64,000 nt of DNA from Pseudomonas cremoris (GCF_014230465.1 NZ_JAAXCY010000008.1:248001-312000); one strand, 5' to 3'; numbered from the stretch's first letter, positions 28,085-42,857 are shown. Notes: generated by a model from the letters alone, not told the origin. Made by a program: numbers and translations.

Positions 28085-28172
28085 TCCCGATCACTGAACC
28101 GACAGCGACCGAAGAAGGCTATTGAGGCAGGTTCCGAGGGACAACCTGAAAGACTTGTCAGAAAGATCTGAA
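28085..28172. repeat. Diverged direct repeat, right copy
   Basis: Shares TCCCGATCACTGAA, CAGCGAC and TTCCGAGGGACAACCTGAAA with 26806-26895 in the same orientation. It lies about 50 bases upstream of the nucleotidyltransferase-like gene and may hold its promoter. The rest of this 316-base gap is a REP element and a terminator. Confidence 0.7.
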
Positions 28173-28189
28173 GCGCCTGAGCGGTCGCC

Positions 28190-28277
28190 ATCGGGGGCAA
28201 GCCCTCTCCCACATTTTGAATGCATTCACAAATCAAAGTGTGGGAGGTGCGGTGCGACGATTCGACTTGCCCCCGAT
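28190..28277. repeat. Degenerate REP pair with an insertion
   Basis: A GGGGGCAAGCC-type REP at 28190-28212 faces a second copy at 28240-28277 in which about 16 extra bases separate GTGGGAGG from TTGCCCCCGAT. It belongs to another REP variant than most of the window. Confidence 0.75.
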
Positions 28278-28295
28278 GAGGCCCTCATATGCAAC

Positions 28296-28340
28296 AAAAA
28301 ACCCGCTGACCAAACTGGCCCAGCGGGTTTCTTGTTTTTG
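28296..28340 (-). terminator. Terminator after purL-yqfO
   Basis: AACCCGCTG and CAGCGGGTT with flanking A and T runs; lies just after the YqfO-like stop. Confidence 0.85.
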
Positions 28341-28351
28341 CAGTTAACGAA

Positions 28352-28663
28352 TCAAAAATCCGCCAACTGCCACACTTCATACGCCGGTGTCTCGTACGGA
28401 TGGCTCTGCTTCAACGCAGCCACTACAGCCACGATCAACGCATCTGCCACCACCAACTCGACCTTCCATTCCTCAACCACTTCGACTTGGCCAACTTGCC
28501 CAATGAACGGCTGGCTGCCGTCCAACGCGCGAAATTGGCCTTGGCCCAGCACTTGCCAGGCGCAGCTGTCGTAGTCGCCAATGCGCCCGCCGCCGGCAGC
28601 GAAGACGGCGGTTTTCACCGTCTCCACGTCGCTTGCGGGCACAAAGAAGGCGAGCTTGTACAC
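28352..28663 (-). CDS. YqfO-like NIF3-related small protein
   Basis: A 103-residue protein (MYKLAFFVPASDVETVKTAV ... SHPYETPAYEVWQLADF) equal to the small inserted domain of NIF3/YqfO proteins, found as a stand-alone protein in Pseudomonas. It starts with GTG four bases after the purL stop, so it is likely co-transcribed. The function is not established; the HPYETPAYEVW ending is the family signature. A terminator follows. Confidence 0.85.
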   Translation of the reverse strand: MYKLAFFVPASDVETVKTAVFAAGGGRIGDYDSCAWQVLGQGQFRALDGSQPFIGQVGQVEVVEEWKVELVVADALIVAVVAALKQSHPYETPAYEVWQLADF

Positions 28664-28667
28664 CGTC

Positions 28668-31600
28668 TTAGTTCACCCACACGCGAGCGTTGCGGAACAT
28701 GCGCATCCAGGCGCCGTCTTCGTTCCACTCTTCCGGACGCCACGAGTTTTGCACGGCGCGGAATACACGCTCCGGGTGCGGCATCATGATGGTGACGCGA
28801 CCGTCGCGGCTGGTGAGGCCGGTGATCCCGCGCGGCGAGCCGTTCGGGTTGGCCGGGTAGCTTTCGGTGACCTTGCCGTGGTTGTCGACGAAACGCATGG
28901 CCACGCAACCGGACAGGTCGGCTTCCAGCAGGGCTTCTTCGCTTTCGAACTCGGCATGGCCTTCGCCGTGGGCGATGGCGATTGGCATGCGCGAACCGGC
29001 CATGCCTTGCAGGAAGATCGAGTTGGACTCTTGCACCTGCACCATGGCGACACGGGCTTCGAACTGCTCGGAACGGTTGCGCACAAAGTGCGGCCAGAAC
29101 TCGCTGCCCGGGATCAGTTCGCTGAGGTTGGACATCATCTGGCAACCGTTGCACACACCCAGGGTGAAGCTGTCGTTGCGCTCGAAGAAGCCTTGGAACG
29201 CGTCGCGGGCACGGCTGTTGAACAAGGCCGACTTGGCCCAGCCTTCACCGGCACCCAGCACGTCACCGTAGGAGAAACCGCCGCAGGCCACCAGGCCTTT
29301 GAACTCGTTGAGATCAACGCGACCGGCGAGTATGTCGCTCATGTGCACGTCGATCGCATTGAAGCCGGCGCGGTCGAACGCAGCCGCCATTTCCACCTGG
29401 CCGTTGACGCCCTGCTCACGCAGTACGGCCACTTGTGGGCGAATGCCTTTCTTGATGTAAGGCGCGGCGATGTCCTGGTTGACGTCGAAGCTGAGCTTGG
29501 TGCTCAGGCCCGGGTTGTCTTCTTCCAGGATTACGTCGAATTCCTGCTCGGCGCAGTCGGCGTTGTCGCGCAGGCGTTGGATCTGGTAGCTGGTCTCAGC
29601 CCACTGGCGTTGCAGCAGACGGCGCTGGCCGGCAAACACAGTATCGCCATTGAACGAGATGTTGATCTCGCCATTGTTGATTGGCTGGCCGATCACCGCC
29701 ACGCAGTCGTCCAGGCCGGCGGCGCTGAACTGGGCGAGTACGTCGGGAGTAGCGTCCTGGCGAACCTGGATCACAGCGCCCAACTCCTCGTTGAACAGGA
29801 TGCCGTTAATTTCGGATGCGTCCTCGGCAACGCTGTCGAGCACGATGTTCAGCCCGCAGTGGCCGGCGAAGGCCATTTCCACGACGCTGGTCAGCAAGCC
29901 GCCATCGGAACGGTCGTGGTAGGACAGCAAGTGACCGTCGGCATTGAGGCCCTGGATCACGGCGAAGAAGGCCTTAAGGTCTTCGGCGTCGTCGACGTCC
30001 GGTGCCTGGCTGCCGAGCTTGCCATGGGTTTGCGCGAGGATGGACGCGCCCATGCGGTTCTGGCCACGGCCCAGGTCGATCAGGATCAGATCGGTGGTGC
30101 CCTTGTCCATGCGCAGTTGCGGGGTCAGGGTCTGGCGCACGTCGGTGACGGGTGCGAAACCGGTGACGATCAGTGACAGCGGCGAGGTGACGCTCTTGTC
30201 GGTGCCTTCATCGTTCCAACGGGTGGCCATGGACATGGAGTCCTTGCCCACCGGAATGGTGATGCCCAGCTCAGGGCACAGCTCCATGCCGACAGCCTTG
30301 ACGGTGTCGTACAGACGAGCGTCTTCACCCGGGTGACCGGCAGCCGACATCCAGTTGGCCGACAGTTTGATGTCGGACAGCTTGCCAATGCGCGATGCAG
30401 AGATGTTGGTGATCGTCTCACCAATGGCCATGCGGCCCGACGCTGGAGCATCCAGCAGGGCCAGCGGCGTGCGCTCGCCCATGGCCATGGCTTCACCGGT
30501 GTAGACGTCGAAGCTGGTGGCGGTGACGGCAACGTCGGCCACCGGAACCTGCCACGGGCCGACCATTTGGTCACGGGCCACGAGGCCGGTGATGGTGCGG
30601 TCGCCGATGGTGATCAGGAAGCTTTTGCTGGCCACGGCTGGGTGGTGCAGCACGCGCTCGATGCTGTCGGCCAGTTCCAGTTTGCTTGGGTCAAAATCAT
30701 CGCCCAATTCAGCTTCACGCACAGCCGAACGGTGCATGCGCGGGGCTTTGCCCAGCAGCACTTCCAGCGGCATGTCCACCGGGCTGTTGCCGAAGTGGCT
30801 GTCGGTGACAGTCAGCTGTGGCTCGGCAGTGGCTTCGCCGACCACGGCAAATGGGCAGCGCTCACGTTCGCAGATGGCCTGGAAGCGTGCGAAGTCTTCA
30901 GCGCCGACTGCCAGTACATAGCGTTCCTGGGATTCGTTGCTCCAGATTTCGTGCGGGGCCATGCCCGGCTCGTCGTTTGGAATGTTGCGCAATTCGAAAC
31001 GACCACCACGCTCACCATCGTTGACCAGTTCCGGGAAGGCGTTGGACAAACCACCTGCGCCGACGTCGTGGATGAAGCTGATCGGGTTTTTGTCACCCAA
31101 CTGCCAGCAACGGTCGATGACTTCCTGGCAGCGACGCTCCATCTCTGGGTTTTCGCGCTGTACGGAAGCGAAGTCCAGGTCGGCCGAGCTGGTGCCGGTG
31201 GCCATGGAGGAAGCGGCGCCGCCGCCCAGGCCGATCAACATCGCCGGGCCGCCGAGCACGATCAGCTTGGAACCGACCAGGATCTCGCCTTTCTTGACGT
31301 GTTCTTCACGGATGTTGCCCATGCCGCCGGCCAGCATGATTGGCTTGTGGTAGCCGCGTACTTCATCGCCACGTGGCGTGGTGATGGATTGTTCGAAGGT
31401 ACGGAAGTAACCAGTGAGGGCCGGACGACCAAATTCGTTGTTGAACGCGGCGCCGCCTAGCGGGCCTTCGATCATGATGTCCAGCGCGGTGACGATGCGC
31501 TCAGGTTTGCCGTACGGCACTTCCCACGGCTGTTCAAAGCCTGGGATCTGCAGGTTGGATACGGTGAAACCCGTGAGGCCCGCCTTTGGCTTGGCGCCAC

Positions 31601-32564
31601 GACCGGTGGCGCCTTCATCGCGGATCTCGCCACCGGAACCTGTGGCTGCGCCCGGGAACGGGGCAATCGCGGTTGGGTGGTTGTGGGTCTCGACCTTCAT
31701 AAGGATGTGCACCGGCTCCTGCACCGCGCCGTACTGGCGGGTTTCAGGGTCCGGGAAGAAGCGGCCAGCGACAGAGCCGACAATGACCGAGGCGTTGTCC
31801 TTATAAGCCGACAGAACGCCTTCGCTGTGCATCACGTAGGTGTTCTTGATCATGCCGAACAGGCTTTTTTCCTGGCTTTCGCCGTCGATGTCCCAACTGG
31901 CGTTGAAGATCTTGTGACGGCAGTGCTCGGAGTTGGCCTGGGCGAACATCATCAGTTCGATGTCGTGGGGGTTGCGCTTCAAGCCATTGAAGGCGTTGAC
32001 CAGGTAGTCGATCTCGTCTTCGGCCAGGGCCAGGCCCAGCTCGGTGTTGGCCTTCTCGAGGGCGGCGCGGCCACCGCCGAGCACGTCAATCGCGGTGAGC
32101 GGCTTGGGCTCGGCGTGGCTGAACAGGCCGGCAGCCTGTTCCAGCTGGCTGACGATGATCTGGGTCATGCGGTCGTGCAGGCTGCTAGCGATCAGCTCGG
32201 CCTCAGCGTCGCTGAACTGGCCCGCTACGTAGAAAGCGATGCCGCGCTCTAGGCGCTGGATTTTTTCCAGGCCGCAGTTGCGGGCGATATCGCTGGCTTT
32301 ACTCGACCAAGGCGAGATGGTGCCGAACCGTGGCAGAACCAGGAACAAGCGGCCAGTCGGCTCTTGAACGGGAACGCTAGGACCGTACTTCAGAAGGCGT
32401 GCCAGCACTTGCTGTTCGTCGGCGGTCAATACGCCGGTAACATCGGCGAAGTGAGCAAATTCAGCGTACAGGCCTGTAACCGCTGGAACCTTCTGGCTCA
32501 GTTGCTCAAGGAGTTTGCTGTGGCGAAAGGCAGAAAGGGCAGGAGCGCCGCGCAGGATCAACAT
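28668..32564 (-). CDS. purL: Phosphoribosylformylglycinamidine synthase
   Basis: A 1298-residue large-type PurL that makes FGAM from FGAR, glutamine and ATP. It has the N-terminal PurS-like part, two AIR-synthase-like halves ([53 protein letters not shown]) and a C-terminal glutaminase with nucleophile Cys in [15 protein letters not shown] and the His/Glu pair near [12 protein letters not shown] chose ATG 32564 ([20 protein letters not shown]), the usual family start; a longer frame to 32636 is unlikely. It is divergent from mltF. Confidence 0.98.
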   Translation of the reverse strand: MLILRGAPALSAFRHSKLLEQLSQKVPAVTGLYAEFAHFADVTGVLTADEQQVLARLLKYGPSVPVQEPTGRLFLVLPRFGTISPWSSKASDIARNCGLEKIQRLERGIAFYVAGQFSDAEAELIASSLHDRMTQIIVSQLEQAAGLFSHAEPKPLTAIDVLGGGRAALEKANTELGLALAEDEIDYLVNAFNGLKRNPHDIELMMFAQANSEHCRHKIFNASWDIDGESQEKSLFGMIKNTYVMHSEGVLSAYKDNASVIVGSVAGRFFPDPETRQYGAVQEPVHILMKVETHNHPTAIAPFPGAATGSGGEIRDEGATGRGAKPKAGLTGFTVSNLQIPGFEQPWEVPYGKPERIVTALDIMIEGPLGGAAFNNEFGRPALTGYFRTFEQSITTPRGDEVRGYHKPIMLAGGMGNIREEHVKKGEILVGSKLIVLGGPAMLIGLGGGAASSMATGTSSADLDFASVQRENPEMERRCQEVIDRCWQLGDKNPISFIHDVGAGGLSNAFPELVNDGERGGRFELRNIPNDEPGMAPHEIWSNESQERYVLAVGAEDFARFQAICERERCPFAVVGEATAEPQLTVTDSHFGNSPVDMPLEVLLGKAPRMHRSAVREAELGDDFDPSKLELADSIERVLHHPAVASKSFLITIGDRTITGLVARDQMVGPWQVPVADVAVTATSFDVYTGEAMAMGERTPLALLDAPASGRMAIGETITNISASRIGKLSDIKLSANWMSAAGHPGEDARLYDTVKAVGMELCPELGITIPVGKDSMSMATRWNDEGTDKSVTSPLSLIVTGFAPVTDVRQTLTPQLRMDKGTTDLILIDLGRGQNRMGASILAQTHGKLGSQAPDVDDAEDLKAFFAVIQGLNADGHLLSYHDRSDGGLLTSVVEMAFAGHCGLNIVLDSVAEDASEINGILFNEELGAVIQVRQDATPDVLAQFSAAGLDDCVAVIGQPINNGEINISFNGDTVFAGQRRLLQRQWAETSYQIQRLRDNADCAEQEFDVILEEDNPGLSTKLSFDVNQDIAAPYIKKGIRPQVAVLREQGVNGQVEMAAAFDRAGFNAIDVHMSDILAGRVDLNEFKGLVACGGFSYGDVLGAGEGWAKSALFNSRARDAFQGFFERNDSFTLGVCNGCQMMSNLSELIPGSEFWPHFVRNRSEQFEARVAMVQVQESNSIFLQGMAGSRMPIAIAHGEGHAEFESEEALLEADLSGCVAMRFVDNHGKVTESYPANPNGSPRGITGLTSRDGRVTIMMPHPERVFRAVQNSWRPEEWNEDGAWMRMFRNARVWVN

Positions 32565-34312
<1,748 letters not shown>

Positions 34313-34330
34313 GAACACCACAAAACCAAT

Positions 34331-34418
34331 GTGGGAGCGGGCTTGCTCGCGAAGGCGGCGTATCAGTCATCGTAAGTGTTGACTGAACTACCGCATTCGC
34401 GAGCAAGCCCGCTCCCAC
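34331..34418. repeat. REP inverted pair (REPIN)
   Basis: Copies at 34331-34353 and 34396-34418, between the convergent mltF and EIIB genes. Confidence 0.92.
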
Positions 34419-34437
34419 ATTTAGAACGCTATTGGGT

Positions 34438-34716
34438 TTAGAGGCCGGTGAGCAGATGCACGATCCCCCCCGCCAGCACCATCACCGCTGGCACACCCGC
34501 CATCTTCAGTGCCCCAGCATCCATCTTCGCCACATCCTGCAACTGCACCCGCACCCGCGTGAGCGCCACGCGTTGCAGTGACTTGAGATTATCCGCCCCA
34601 CCCAACGCACTGAGTACCTCAGCCGACAGCAAACTCTGCGTCGGCGTCGCTACCGCCTCCGCTATCAAATCCGGGGTCAGGGCTTTCCAGAAAGCCTGCT
34701 GCAATTTCTCGAACAT
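34438..34716 (-). CDS. Orphan PTS EIIB-like domain protein without the active cysteine
   Basis: A 92-residue stand-alone EIIB(Glc-type) domain. The family motif C-x-TRLR is replaced by RVALTRVRVQL, so the phospho-accepting cysteine is missing. ALGGADNLKSLQ fits the EIIB fold, and the C-terminus is hydrophobic. ATG 34716 has GGAG eight bases upstream and lies two bases after the stop of the fused EIIA-HPr-EI gene; an in-frame TTG at 34722 is less likely. It is the last gene of the trehalose cluster. Possible roles are structural or regulatory; catalysis as an EIIB seems impossible. Confidence 0.8.
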   Translation of the reverse strand: MFEKLQQAFWKALTPDLIAEAVATPTQSLLSAEVLSALGGADNLKSLQRVALTRVRVQLQDVAKMDAGALKMAGVPAVMVLAGGIVHLLTGL

Positions 34717-34718
34717 GC

Positions 34719-37235
34719 TCAAAGCTCCACGACAGATGAAGTTTCAACGGTAGCCGCGTGGTACAGGCGCAGGGCCTCGCGGACCTGGGCGGCTTCTTCC
34801 AGGCCCAGCACCTGGCGGGCAATGATCTGGCAGTCAGCCAAGTCCAACTCGCGCACAGTGGCCTTGATGGTCGGGATCAACGGCACGCTGACCGACAACT
34901 CATCCACCCCCAAACCAATCAACATCGGCACCGCCAGTGCTTCGGACGCCAGTGCCCCGCACACGCCGACCCACTTGCCGTGGGCATGGGCTGCCTTGAC
35001 CGTGGTGGCGATCAGGCGTAGCACCGCCGGGTGAAAACTGTCGGCCTGGCTGGCCAGACGCGGGTGGTCGCGGTCCATGGCCAGGGTGTATTGGGTCAGG
35101 TCGTTGGTGCCGATGGAAAAGAAGTCGACATGAGGTGCGAAAACATCTGCCATCAGCGCCGCCGACGGTACCTCGATCATGATCCCAAGCTTCGGCAATT
35201 CAGTGAGCCCGAGTGCCAACGCTTCCTCTTCCAGAATCTGGCGTGCCACGTGCAACTCGGACAGCAGGCTGACCATCGGCAACATGATATGCAACCGCGC
35301 AAACCCGGCACTGGCGAGGATCGCGCGGAACTGTTCACGTAATAACTCAGGGCGAGCCAGGCACAGGCGAATGCCGCGCAGGCCCAGAAATGGATTGGTC
35401 TCCGCCTCCATCGGCACATAGGCCAACGGTTTGTCGCCGCCGACATCCAGGGTGCGCACCACCAGGTTGCGCTCGGTGCCCAGCGCGCGGGCGATAGCGG
35501 TATAGGTGCTGGCCTGCTCTTCGGGGCTGGGCGCACGATTGCGGTCCAGATAGAGGAACTCCGACCGCAGCAGGCCGACACCTTCGCCGCCCAGGGTCAG
35601 GGAGTGCTCGACCTCCTGCAACGAGGCGACGTTAGCCGTGATTTCAACGTGATGGCCATCGCGTGTAGTCGCCGGTAAAAACGCCTGTGCCACGTCGCGC
35701 TGACGTCGCTGTATCTGCTGCTTGCGCGCCGCTTCCAGTTGCTCGATCTCGGCCAGGTTCGGCTCCAAGTGCAGCTCGCCCTTATCGGCGTCGAGCAAGA
35801 CCTGCTTGCCGTTGACCAGCGCCAGCACTTGGGACGGCACACCGCAAATGGCCGGCAAGCCCAGGGCACGGGCGAGGATGGCGACGTGGCTGGTCGCGCC
35901 GCCGCCGACCGTGACAAAACCCAGCACCTTGCGTGTATCCAGGCTGGCCGTTTGCGAGGGTGTCAGTTGCTCGGCGATCAGGATCGCGCGGTCGGGCAAA
36001 TCCCAGGCGCTGTCCTCAATACCGAGGATCAGTTTCAACACACGCTGGCCGACATCCGCCAGGTCCGCTGCGCGCTCGGCGATCAGCGCATTGCCCAGCC
36101 CCTGGAAAAGTTTGACGGTGGCGGCTGTGGCGCGGCTCCAGGCAAAGGCGGCGCTCTTGCCCTCAGCCAATAATTTGTGGGCGTGCTCCAGCAATGTGGG
36201 GTCTTCAAGCAGCTCCTGGTGGGCACGGAAAATATCCGCTTGAGCACTGCCGACGGCCTTGCCCTGCAACGCTTGCAGCGCTCCGTTCGCGGCGCTCAGA
36301 CCGCGCTGCAAAGCCGCACGTTCGAGCGCTTCTCCTGCGCCCGACTCAGTGATGTTCAGCTCAGGTTCGGTCACTTGCACCACCTGGCCAAACGCCGAAC
36401 CCGGCGATGCACACACGCCCTTCAACACTGACGTCGACAACACCGGCTCAACCACCGCAGCCGGTGCCGCAACCGTCTCGCCACAGCCCTGCGCCAACAA
36501 CGCAACCAACGCGGCGATCGCCGCTTCGGCATCTTCCCCTGCGGCGCTGACTTGCAAGCTATCGCCGTGCACCGTCTGCAGCGCCATGATCGCCACCAGC
36601 GACTTGGCGTTGGCGCTCTGGGTTTGCTTGTGCAGGTAGATACTCGCGTTGAAACCTTTCGCGGCCTGGGCAAATACCGCCGCCGGGCGCGCGTGCAGGC
36701 CATTGGCATTGGGTAAAGTCAACGGTTTGGAGAACAGCGCATCGCCCTCCTCCTCGTCCGCCGCTTCAATGGTTGCGCTTGTGGATAACTGCAACAGTGG
36801 CTGGCCTACTTCCACGAGGTCGTCTGCCAACACGGTGAACGGCTCGCCGCTGACCACCAGCATCAACGTCAGCAAACTGCGTGCATTGAGCGCCACATAG
36901 TCAGCGTCGAATTCAATCAGCGCTTGCCCGGCGGTCACCCGCTGGCCTTCCTGCACTAAGCGGGTGAAGCCCTGGCCGGCGAGGTTCACGGTGTCCAGGC
37001 CAATATGCAGCAATACCTGGACGCCATGGTCGTCGGTGATGCTGACCGCATGCCCACTGTCCTGGATATTGCTGATCACCCCGGCCAGTGGCGCGCAGAG
37101 AGTCTGCGAAGTCGGGTCGATACACAGGCCGTCGCCGATAACGCGGCTTGCGAACACCGGGTCGGGCACCGTGTCCAGTGCCAGCAGCACACCGGACAAC
37201 GGCGCGAGCAGTTCCAGGGGTTGAGTTGTAGTCAT
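34719..37235 (-). CDS. Fused PTS protein EIIA(Glc-type)-HPr-EI in the trehalose cluster
   Basis: An 838-residue phosphotransfer protein with EIIA (about 5-150; His77 in VLLHIGLDTVNL), HPr (about 170-250; His181 in NANGLHARPAAVFAQ) and enzyme I (about 275-835; active His near 455 in GGGATSHVAILARALGLP; MIEVPSAALMADVFAPHVDF). It is a diverged paralogue of the nag protein at 21966-24491. AGGTGAAG precedes the ATG. Its place behind treP, treC and the porin suggests it supplies TreP, which lacks an EIIA domain of its own. A REPIN separates it from the porin gene. Confidence 0.92.
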   Translation of the reverse strand: MTTTQPLELLAPLSGVLLALDTVPDPVFASRVIGDGLCIDPTSQTLCAPLAGVISNIQDSGHAVSITDDHGVQVLLHIGLDTVNLAGQGFTRLVQEGQRVTAGQALIEFDADYVALNARSLLTLMLVVSGEPFTVLADDLVEVGQPLLQLSTSATIEAADEEEGDALFSKPLTLPNANGLHARPAAVFAQAAKGFNASIYLHKQTQSANAKSLVAIMALQTVHGDSLQVSAAGEDAEAAIAALVALLAQGCGETVAAPAAVVEPVLSTSVLKGVCASPGSAFGQVVQVTEPELNITESGAGEALERAALQRGLSAANGALQALQGKAVGSAQADIFRAHQELLEDPTLLEHAHKLLAEGKSAAFAWSRATAATVKLFQGLGNALIAERAADLADVGQRVLKLILGIEDSAWDLPDRAILIAEQLTPSQTASLDTRKVLGFVTVGGGATSHVAILARALGLPAICGVPSQVLALVNGKQVLLDADKGELHLEPNLAEIEQLEAARKQQIQRRQRDVAQAFLPATTRDGHHVEITANVASLQEVEHSLTLGGEGVGLLRSEFLYLDRNRAPSPEEQASTYTAIARALGTERNLVVRTLDVGGDKPLAYVPMEAETNPFLGLRGIRLCLARPELLREQFRAILASAGFARLHIMLPMVSLLSELHVARQILEEEALALGLTELPKLGIMIEVPSAALMADVFAPHVDFFSIGTNDLTQYTLAMDRDHPRLASQADSFHPAVLRLIATTVKAAHAHGKWVGVCGALASEALAVPMLIGLGVDELSVSVPLIPTIKATVRELDLADCQIIARQVLGLEEAAQVREALRLYHAATVETSSVVEL

Positions 37236-37290
37236 GACTTCACCTGTTGTTTTGTTCTGTAAAAATCATCGGGCGGACGACAGTCCAAAT

Positions 37291-37378
37291 GTGGGAGCGG
37301 GCTTGCTCGCGAAGGCGGTGTGTCTGATGGCAGATGTATTGGCTGAGCCGCCGCATTCGCGAGCAAGCCCGCTCCCAC
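37291..37378. repeat. REP inverted pair (REPIN) inside the trehalose cluster
   Basis: Copies at 37291-37313 and 37356-37378 between the porin gene and the fused PTS gene, both on the minus strand; it could lower expression of the downstream part by mRNA processing. Confidence 0.92.
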
Positions 37379-37405
37379 ATTTTTAGCCCGTGTGCACCCG
37401 CCGGT

Positions 37406-40344
<2,939 letters not shown>

Positions 40345-40376
40345 GAGGATTCCTTCAACTTGAAATGCGATCAAAT

Positions 40377-40399
40377 GTGGGAGCGGGCTTGCTCGCGAA
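40377..40399. repeat. Single REP element
   Basis: One GTGGGAGCGGGCTTGCTCGCGAA copy without an inverted partner, in the treP-treC gap. Confidence 0.85.
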
Positions 40400-40408
40400 G
40401 ACGGTGGT

Positions 40409-41851
40409 TCAGGCGACCCGATACCCCGGCCGAACAATCTTCATGCTCAACGCACAGGTCAAAACAAACGGCACTACCATCGCGATGACCATCCCAATCA
40501 CAAAACTCGGGATGTACTGCGGAATGATCGAGATAAACCCAGGCAACCCACCGACGCCGATGGCCGACGCCTGCACCTTGTTCAGCGACAGGAAAATACT
40601 GCCCAGCGCCGAGCCCAGCAGCGCGGCGTAGAACGGAAACTTGAAGCGCAGGTTCACCCCGAACATCGCCGGTTCCGTAATGCCGAAGTACGCGGAAATC
40701 GCCGAGGTGGAGGCCATGCTTTTGTCCCGCGCATTGCGGGTCATGTAGAACACGCCGAGTGCGGCGCTGCCCTGGGCCAGGTTGGACATGACGATCATCG
40801 GCCAGATAAACGTACCGCCCTGGGTAGAGATGAGTTGCAGGTCCACGGCGAGGAACATGTGGTGCATGCCGGTGATCACCAGCGGTGCATACAGCAGGCC
40901 GAAAATCGCCCCGCCCAGCATCGGCGCCAGGTCGAACAGGGTGACCACGCCTTCGGTGATCAGGATGCCGAGGTGGCGGGTCACCGGGCCGATGATCGCC
41001 AGCGCCAACACGCCGGTGACGACGATGGTGGTGATGGGCACGACCAACAGTTGAATCGCATTGGGCACTCGCGCCCGCAGCCATTTCTCGATGACGCTCA
41101 TCACATAAGCAGCCATCAGGATCGGCAGGATCTGCCCCTGGTAGCCGACTTTTTCGATCTTGAACCAGCCGAAGATATCGAAGTACGGCAGGCTCTGGCC
41201 GTCGAGCCCCGCCACCGCCTTGCCGTAGTTCCAGGCACTGAGCAGGTCCGGGTGCACCAGCATCAGCCCCAGCACGATGCCGAGGATTTCACTGCCGCCA
41301 AAACGCTTGGCCGCCGACCAGCCTACCAACGCCGGCAAGAACACAAACGAAGTGTTGGCCATCAGGTTGATCAGGCTCCACAGGCCATCCAGGTTCGGAT
41401 ACGCCTCCAGCAGTGTCTTGCCCTCGATGAACATGCCCTTGGCACCCATCAGGTTGTTCACGCCCATCAACAGGCCGGCGATGATCAGCGCAGGCAGGAT
41501 CGGCATGAACACATCGGAGAACACCCGTACCAGGCGCTGCATGGCGTTGGTCTTGTCGGCGCCCTTCTTCTTCACGTCGGCGATGGTGGCGGCGGCGAGG
41601 CCGGTTTGCTCGCGCAGGGCGGCGTAGACCTTCTCCACTTCGCCGGGGCCGATCACCACCTGGAACAGGCCGCCGGTAAAGAACGAACCCTTGACCAGAT
41701 CGACCTGGTTCAGCGCGCTGCTGTTGACCAGGCTCGGGTCCTTGAGTGCCAGGCGCAGGCGGGTCACGCAGTGGGCGGCTTGCTCAAGGTTGTCGCTGCC
41801 CCCGAGGTACTCAAGGATCTCGCGGGCAATATTGGAATAGTCGTGGCTCAT
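40409..41851 (-). CDS. treP: PTS trehalose permease EIIBC
   Basis: A 480-residue inner-membrane transporter that imports trehalose as trehalose-6-phosphate. The N-terminal EIIB domain carries the phospho-cysteine Cys28 (AAHCVTRLRLALKDPS), followed by an EIIC domain with about ten helices (LPALIIAGLLMGVNNLMGAK; GMHHMFLAVDLQLISTQGGT). There is no EIIA domain, so it depends on another protein, probably the fused EIIA-HPr-EI of the same cluster. It is divergent from treR across a 253-base region with two operator palindromes. Confidence 0.94.
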   Translation of the reverse strand: MSHDYSNIAREILEYLGGSDNLEQAAHCVTRLRLALKDPSLVNSSALNQVDLVKGSFFTGGLFQVVIGPGEVEKVYAALREQTGLAAATIADVKKKGADKTNAMQRLVRVFSDVFMPILPALIIAGLLMGVNNLMGAKGMFIEGKTLLEAYPNLDGLWSLINLMANTSFVFLPALVGWSAAKRFGGSEILGIVLGLMLVHPDLLSAWNYGKAVAGLDGQSLPYFDIFGWFKIEKVGYQGQILPILMAAYVMSVIEKWLRARVPNAIQLLVVPITTIVVTGVLALAIIGPVTRHLGILITEGVVTLFDLAPMLGGAIFGLLYAPLVITGMHHMFLAVDLQLISTQGGTFIWPMIVMSNLAQGSAALGVFYMTRNARDKSMASTSAISAYFGITEPAMFGVNLRFKFPFYAALLGSALGSIFLSLNKVQASAIGVGGLPGFISIIPQYIPSFVIGMVIAMVVPFVLTCALSMKIVRPGYRVA

Positions 41852-41916
41852 GCTTGGTTTCCACTTTGATTTTTTTATTTGAGGGCAGTCATTGGCAGCA
41901 CGCCGAGGGCAAAAGT

Positions 41917-41959
41917 ACTCGTCTGTACGAGTTAAAGCAACAACTCGTCTGTACGAGTT
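41917..41959. promoter_or_regulatory. Two TreR-type operator palindromes
   Basis: The palindrome ACTCGTCTGTACGAGT occurs twice in direct order (41917-41932 and 41943-41958), about one-and-a-half helical turns wide each and centred 26 bases apart, between the divergent treP and treR starts. The spacing and symmetry fit binding of two GntR-type dimers. Confidence 0.8.
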
Positions 41960-42104
41960 ACAAAATGTTTATTGTTTGCTGGCCCTGCATCGCTACAAGC
42001 CGCATAAATCCAAGGGTCTAATGGACAAACCCCAGCCGGCCCACTAAGGTTCCTGCCTTGAACGCGCAGTTCACCTTCACCAAGTCGGGCACAGAGCCAT
42101 CCCC

Positions 42105-42809
42105 ATGAGCAAATACAACCAGATCTATACGGATCTGCTTGCCAGCATCACCACTGAACGTCTGCAACGCGGCACGCGCCTTCCCTCCGAAACTGAATTG
42201 ATGGACAGCTACCAGGCCAGCCGAGGCACTGTGCGCCGTGCTATCGAGCAGTTGCAGGAGCGCGGGTTTGCCCAGAAGATCCACGGCAAAGGCACCTTCG
42301 TTCTGTCCCCCAACCCGATTGAGTTCCAACTGGGCGGCATCGTCAGCTTCTACGAAACCCACGCCGACCTGGGCGACGACGTACGCACCGAAGTGGTCGA
42401 ACTCACCCAGTTCCCGTTGGAAGGCTCACTGCTGCAACACATCGAAGCCGAACCCGGCACACTGATCACCCGCATCAAGCGAGTACGGCGCATTGGCGGC
42501 AAACGCGTGATCCTCGACATCAACCATTTCGTCGCCGAGGTAATCCCAGGCCTGGACCAGGCGATTGCCGAGCAGTCGATCTACGCGTTTATCGAACAGA
42601 CCCTGCAGCTGCAAATCGCCTACGCCCAACGCACCATCGAAGCCCTGCCCCGCAGCAAAGACGACCAAGCGCATCTGGACCTCGACGGCCAAAGCCATGT
42701 GATCGTGGTGAGCAACCAGACGTTTTTGCAGGATGGGCGGCAGTTCGAGTACACCGAGTCGCGGCATACGTTGGATAAGTTTTATTTTTCGGATATTGCG
42801 CGGCGGTGA
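42105..42809 (+). CDS. treR: Trehalose operon repressor, GntR/HutC family
   Basis: A 234-residue regulator with an N-terminal winged helix (about 5-72; LPSETELMDSYQASRGTVRR) and a UTRA domain (about 85-230) that in relatives senses trehalose-6-phosphate. Divergent from treP, with two identical palindromes between them as likely operators. The C-terminal codons (FYFSDIARR plus stop) are repeated 3.5 kb downstream at 46266-46295, which marks the left edge of inserted DNA. The protein itself appears complete. Confidence 0.93.
   Translation: MSKYNQIYTDLLASITTERLQRGTRLPSETELMDSYQASRGTVRRAIEQLQERGFAQKIHGKGTFVLSPNPIEFQLGGIVSFYETHADLGDDVRTEVVELTQFPLEGSLLQHIEAEPGTLITRIKRVRRIGGKRVILDINHFVAEVIPGLDQAIAEQSIYAFIEQTLQLQIAYAQRTIEALPRSKDDQAHLDLDGQSHVIVVSNQTFLQDGRQFEYTESRHTLDKFYFSDIARR
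42779..42807. repeat. Left 29-bp direct repeat at the treR 3' end (att-like)
   Basis: GTTTTATTTTTCGGATATTG continuing into CGCGGCGGT; identical to 46265-46293 at 27 of 29 positions, both differences being T/C in synonymous third codon positions. It overlaps the last codons of treR. Confidence 0.8.
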
Positions 42810-42857
42810 ACCCACGCGCTGGGTGGACGAGCGAACGGCTTGAGCAACGCGCGTGTG

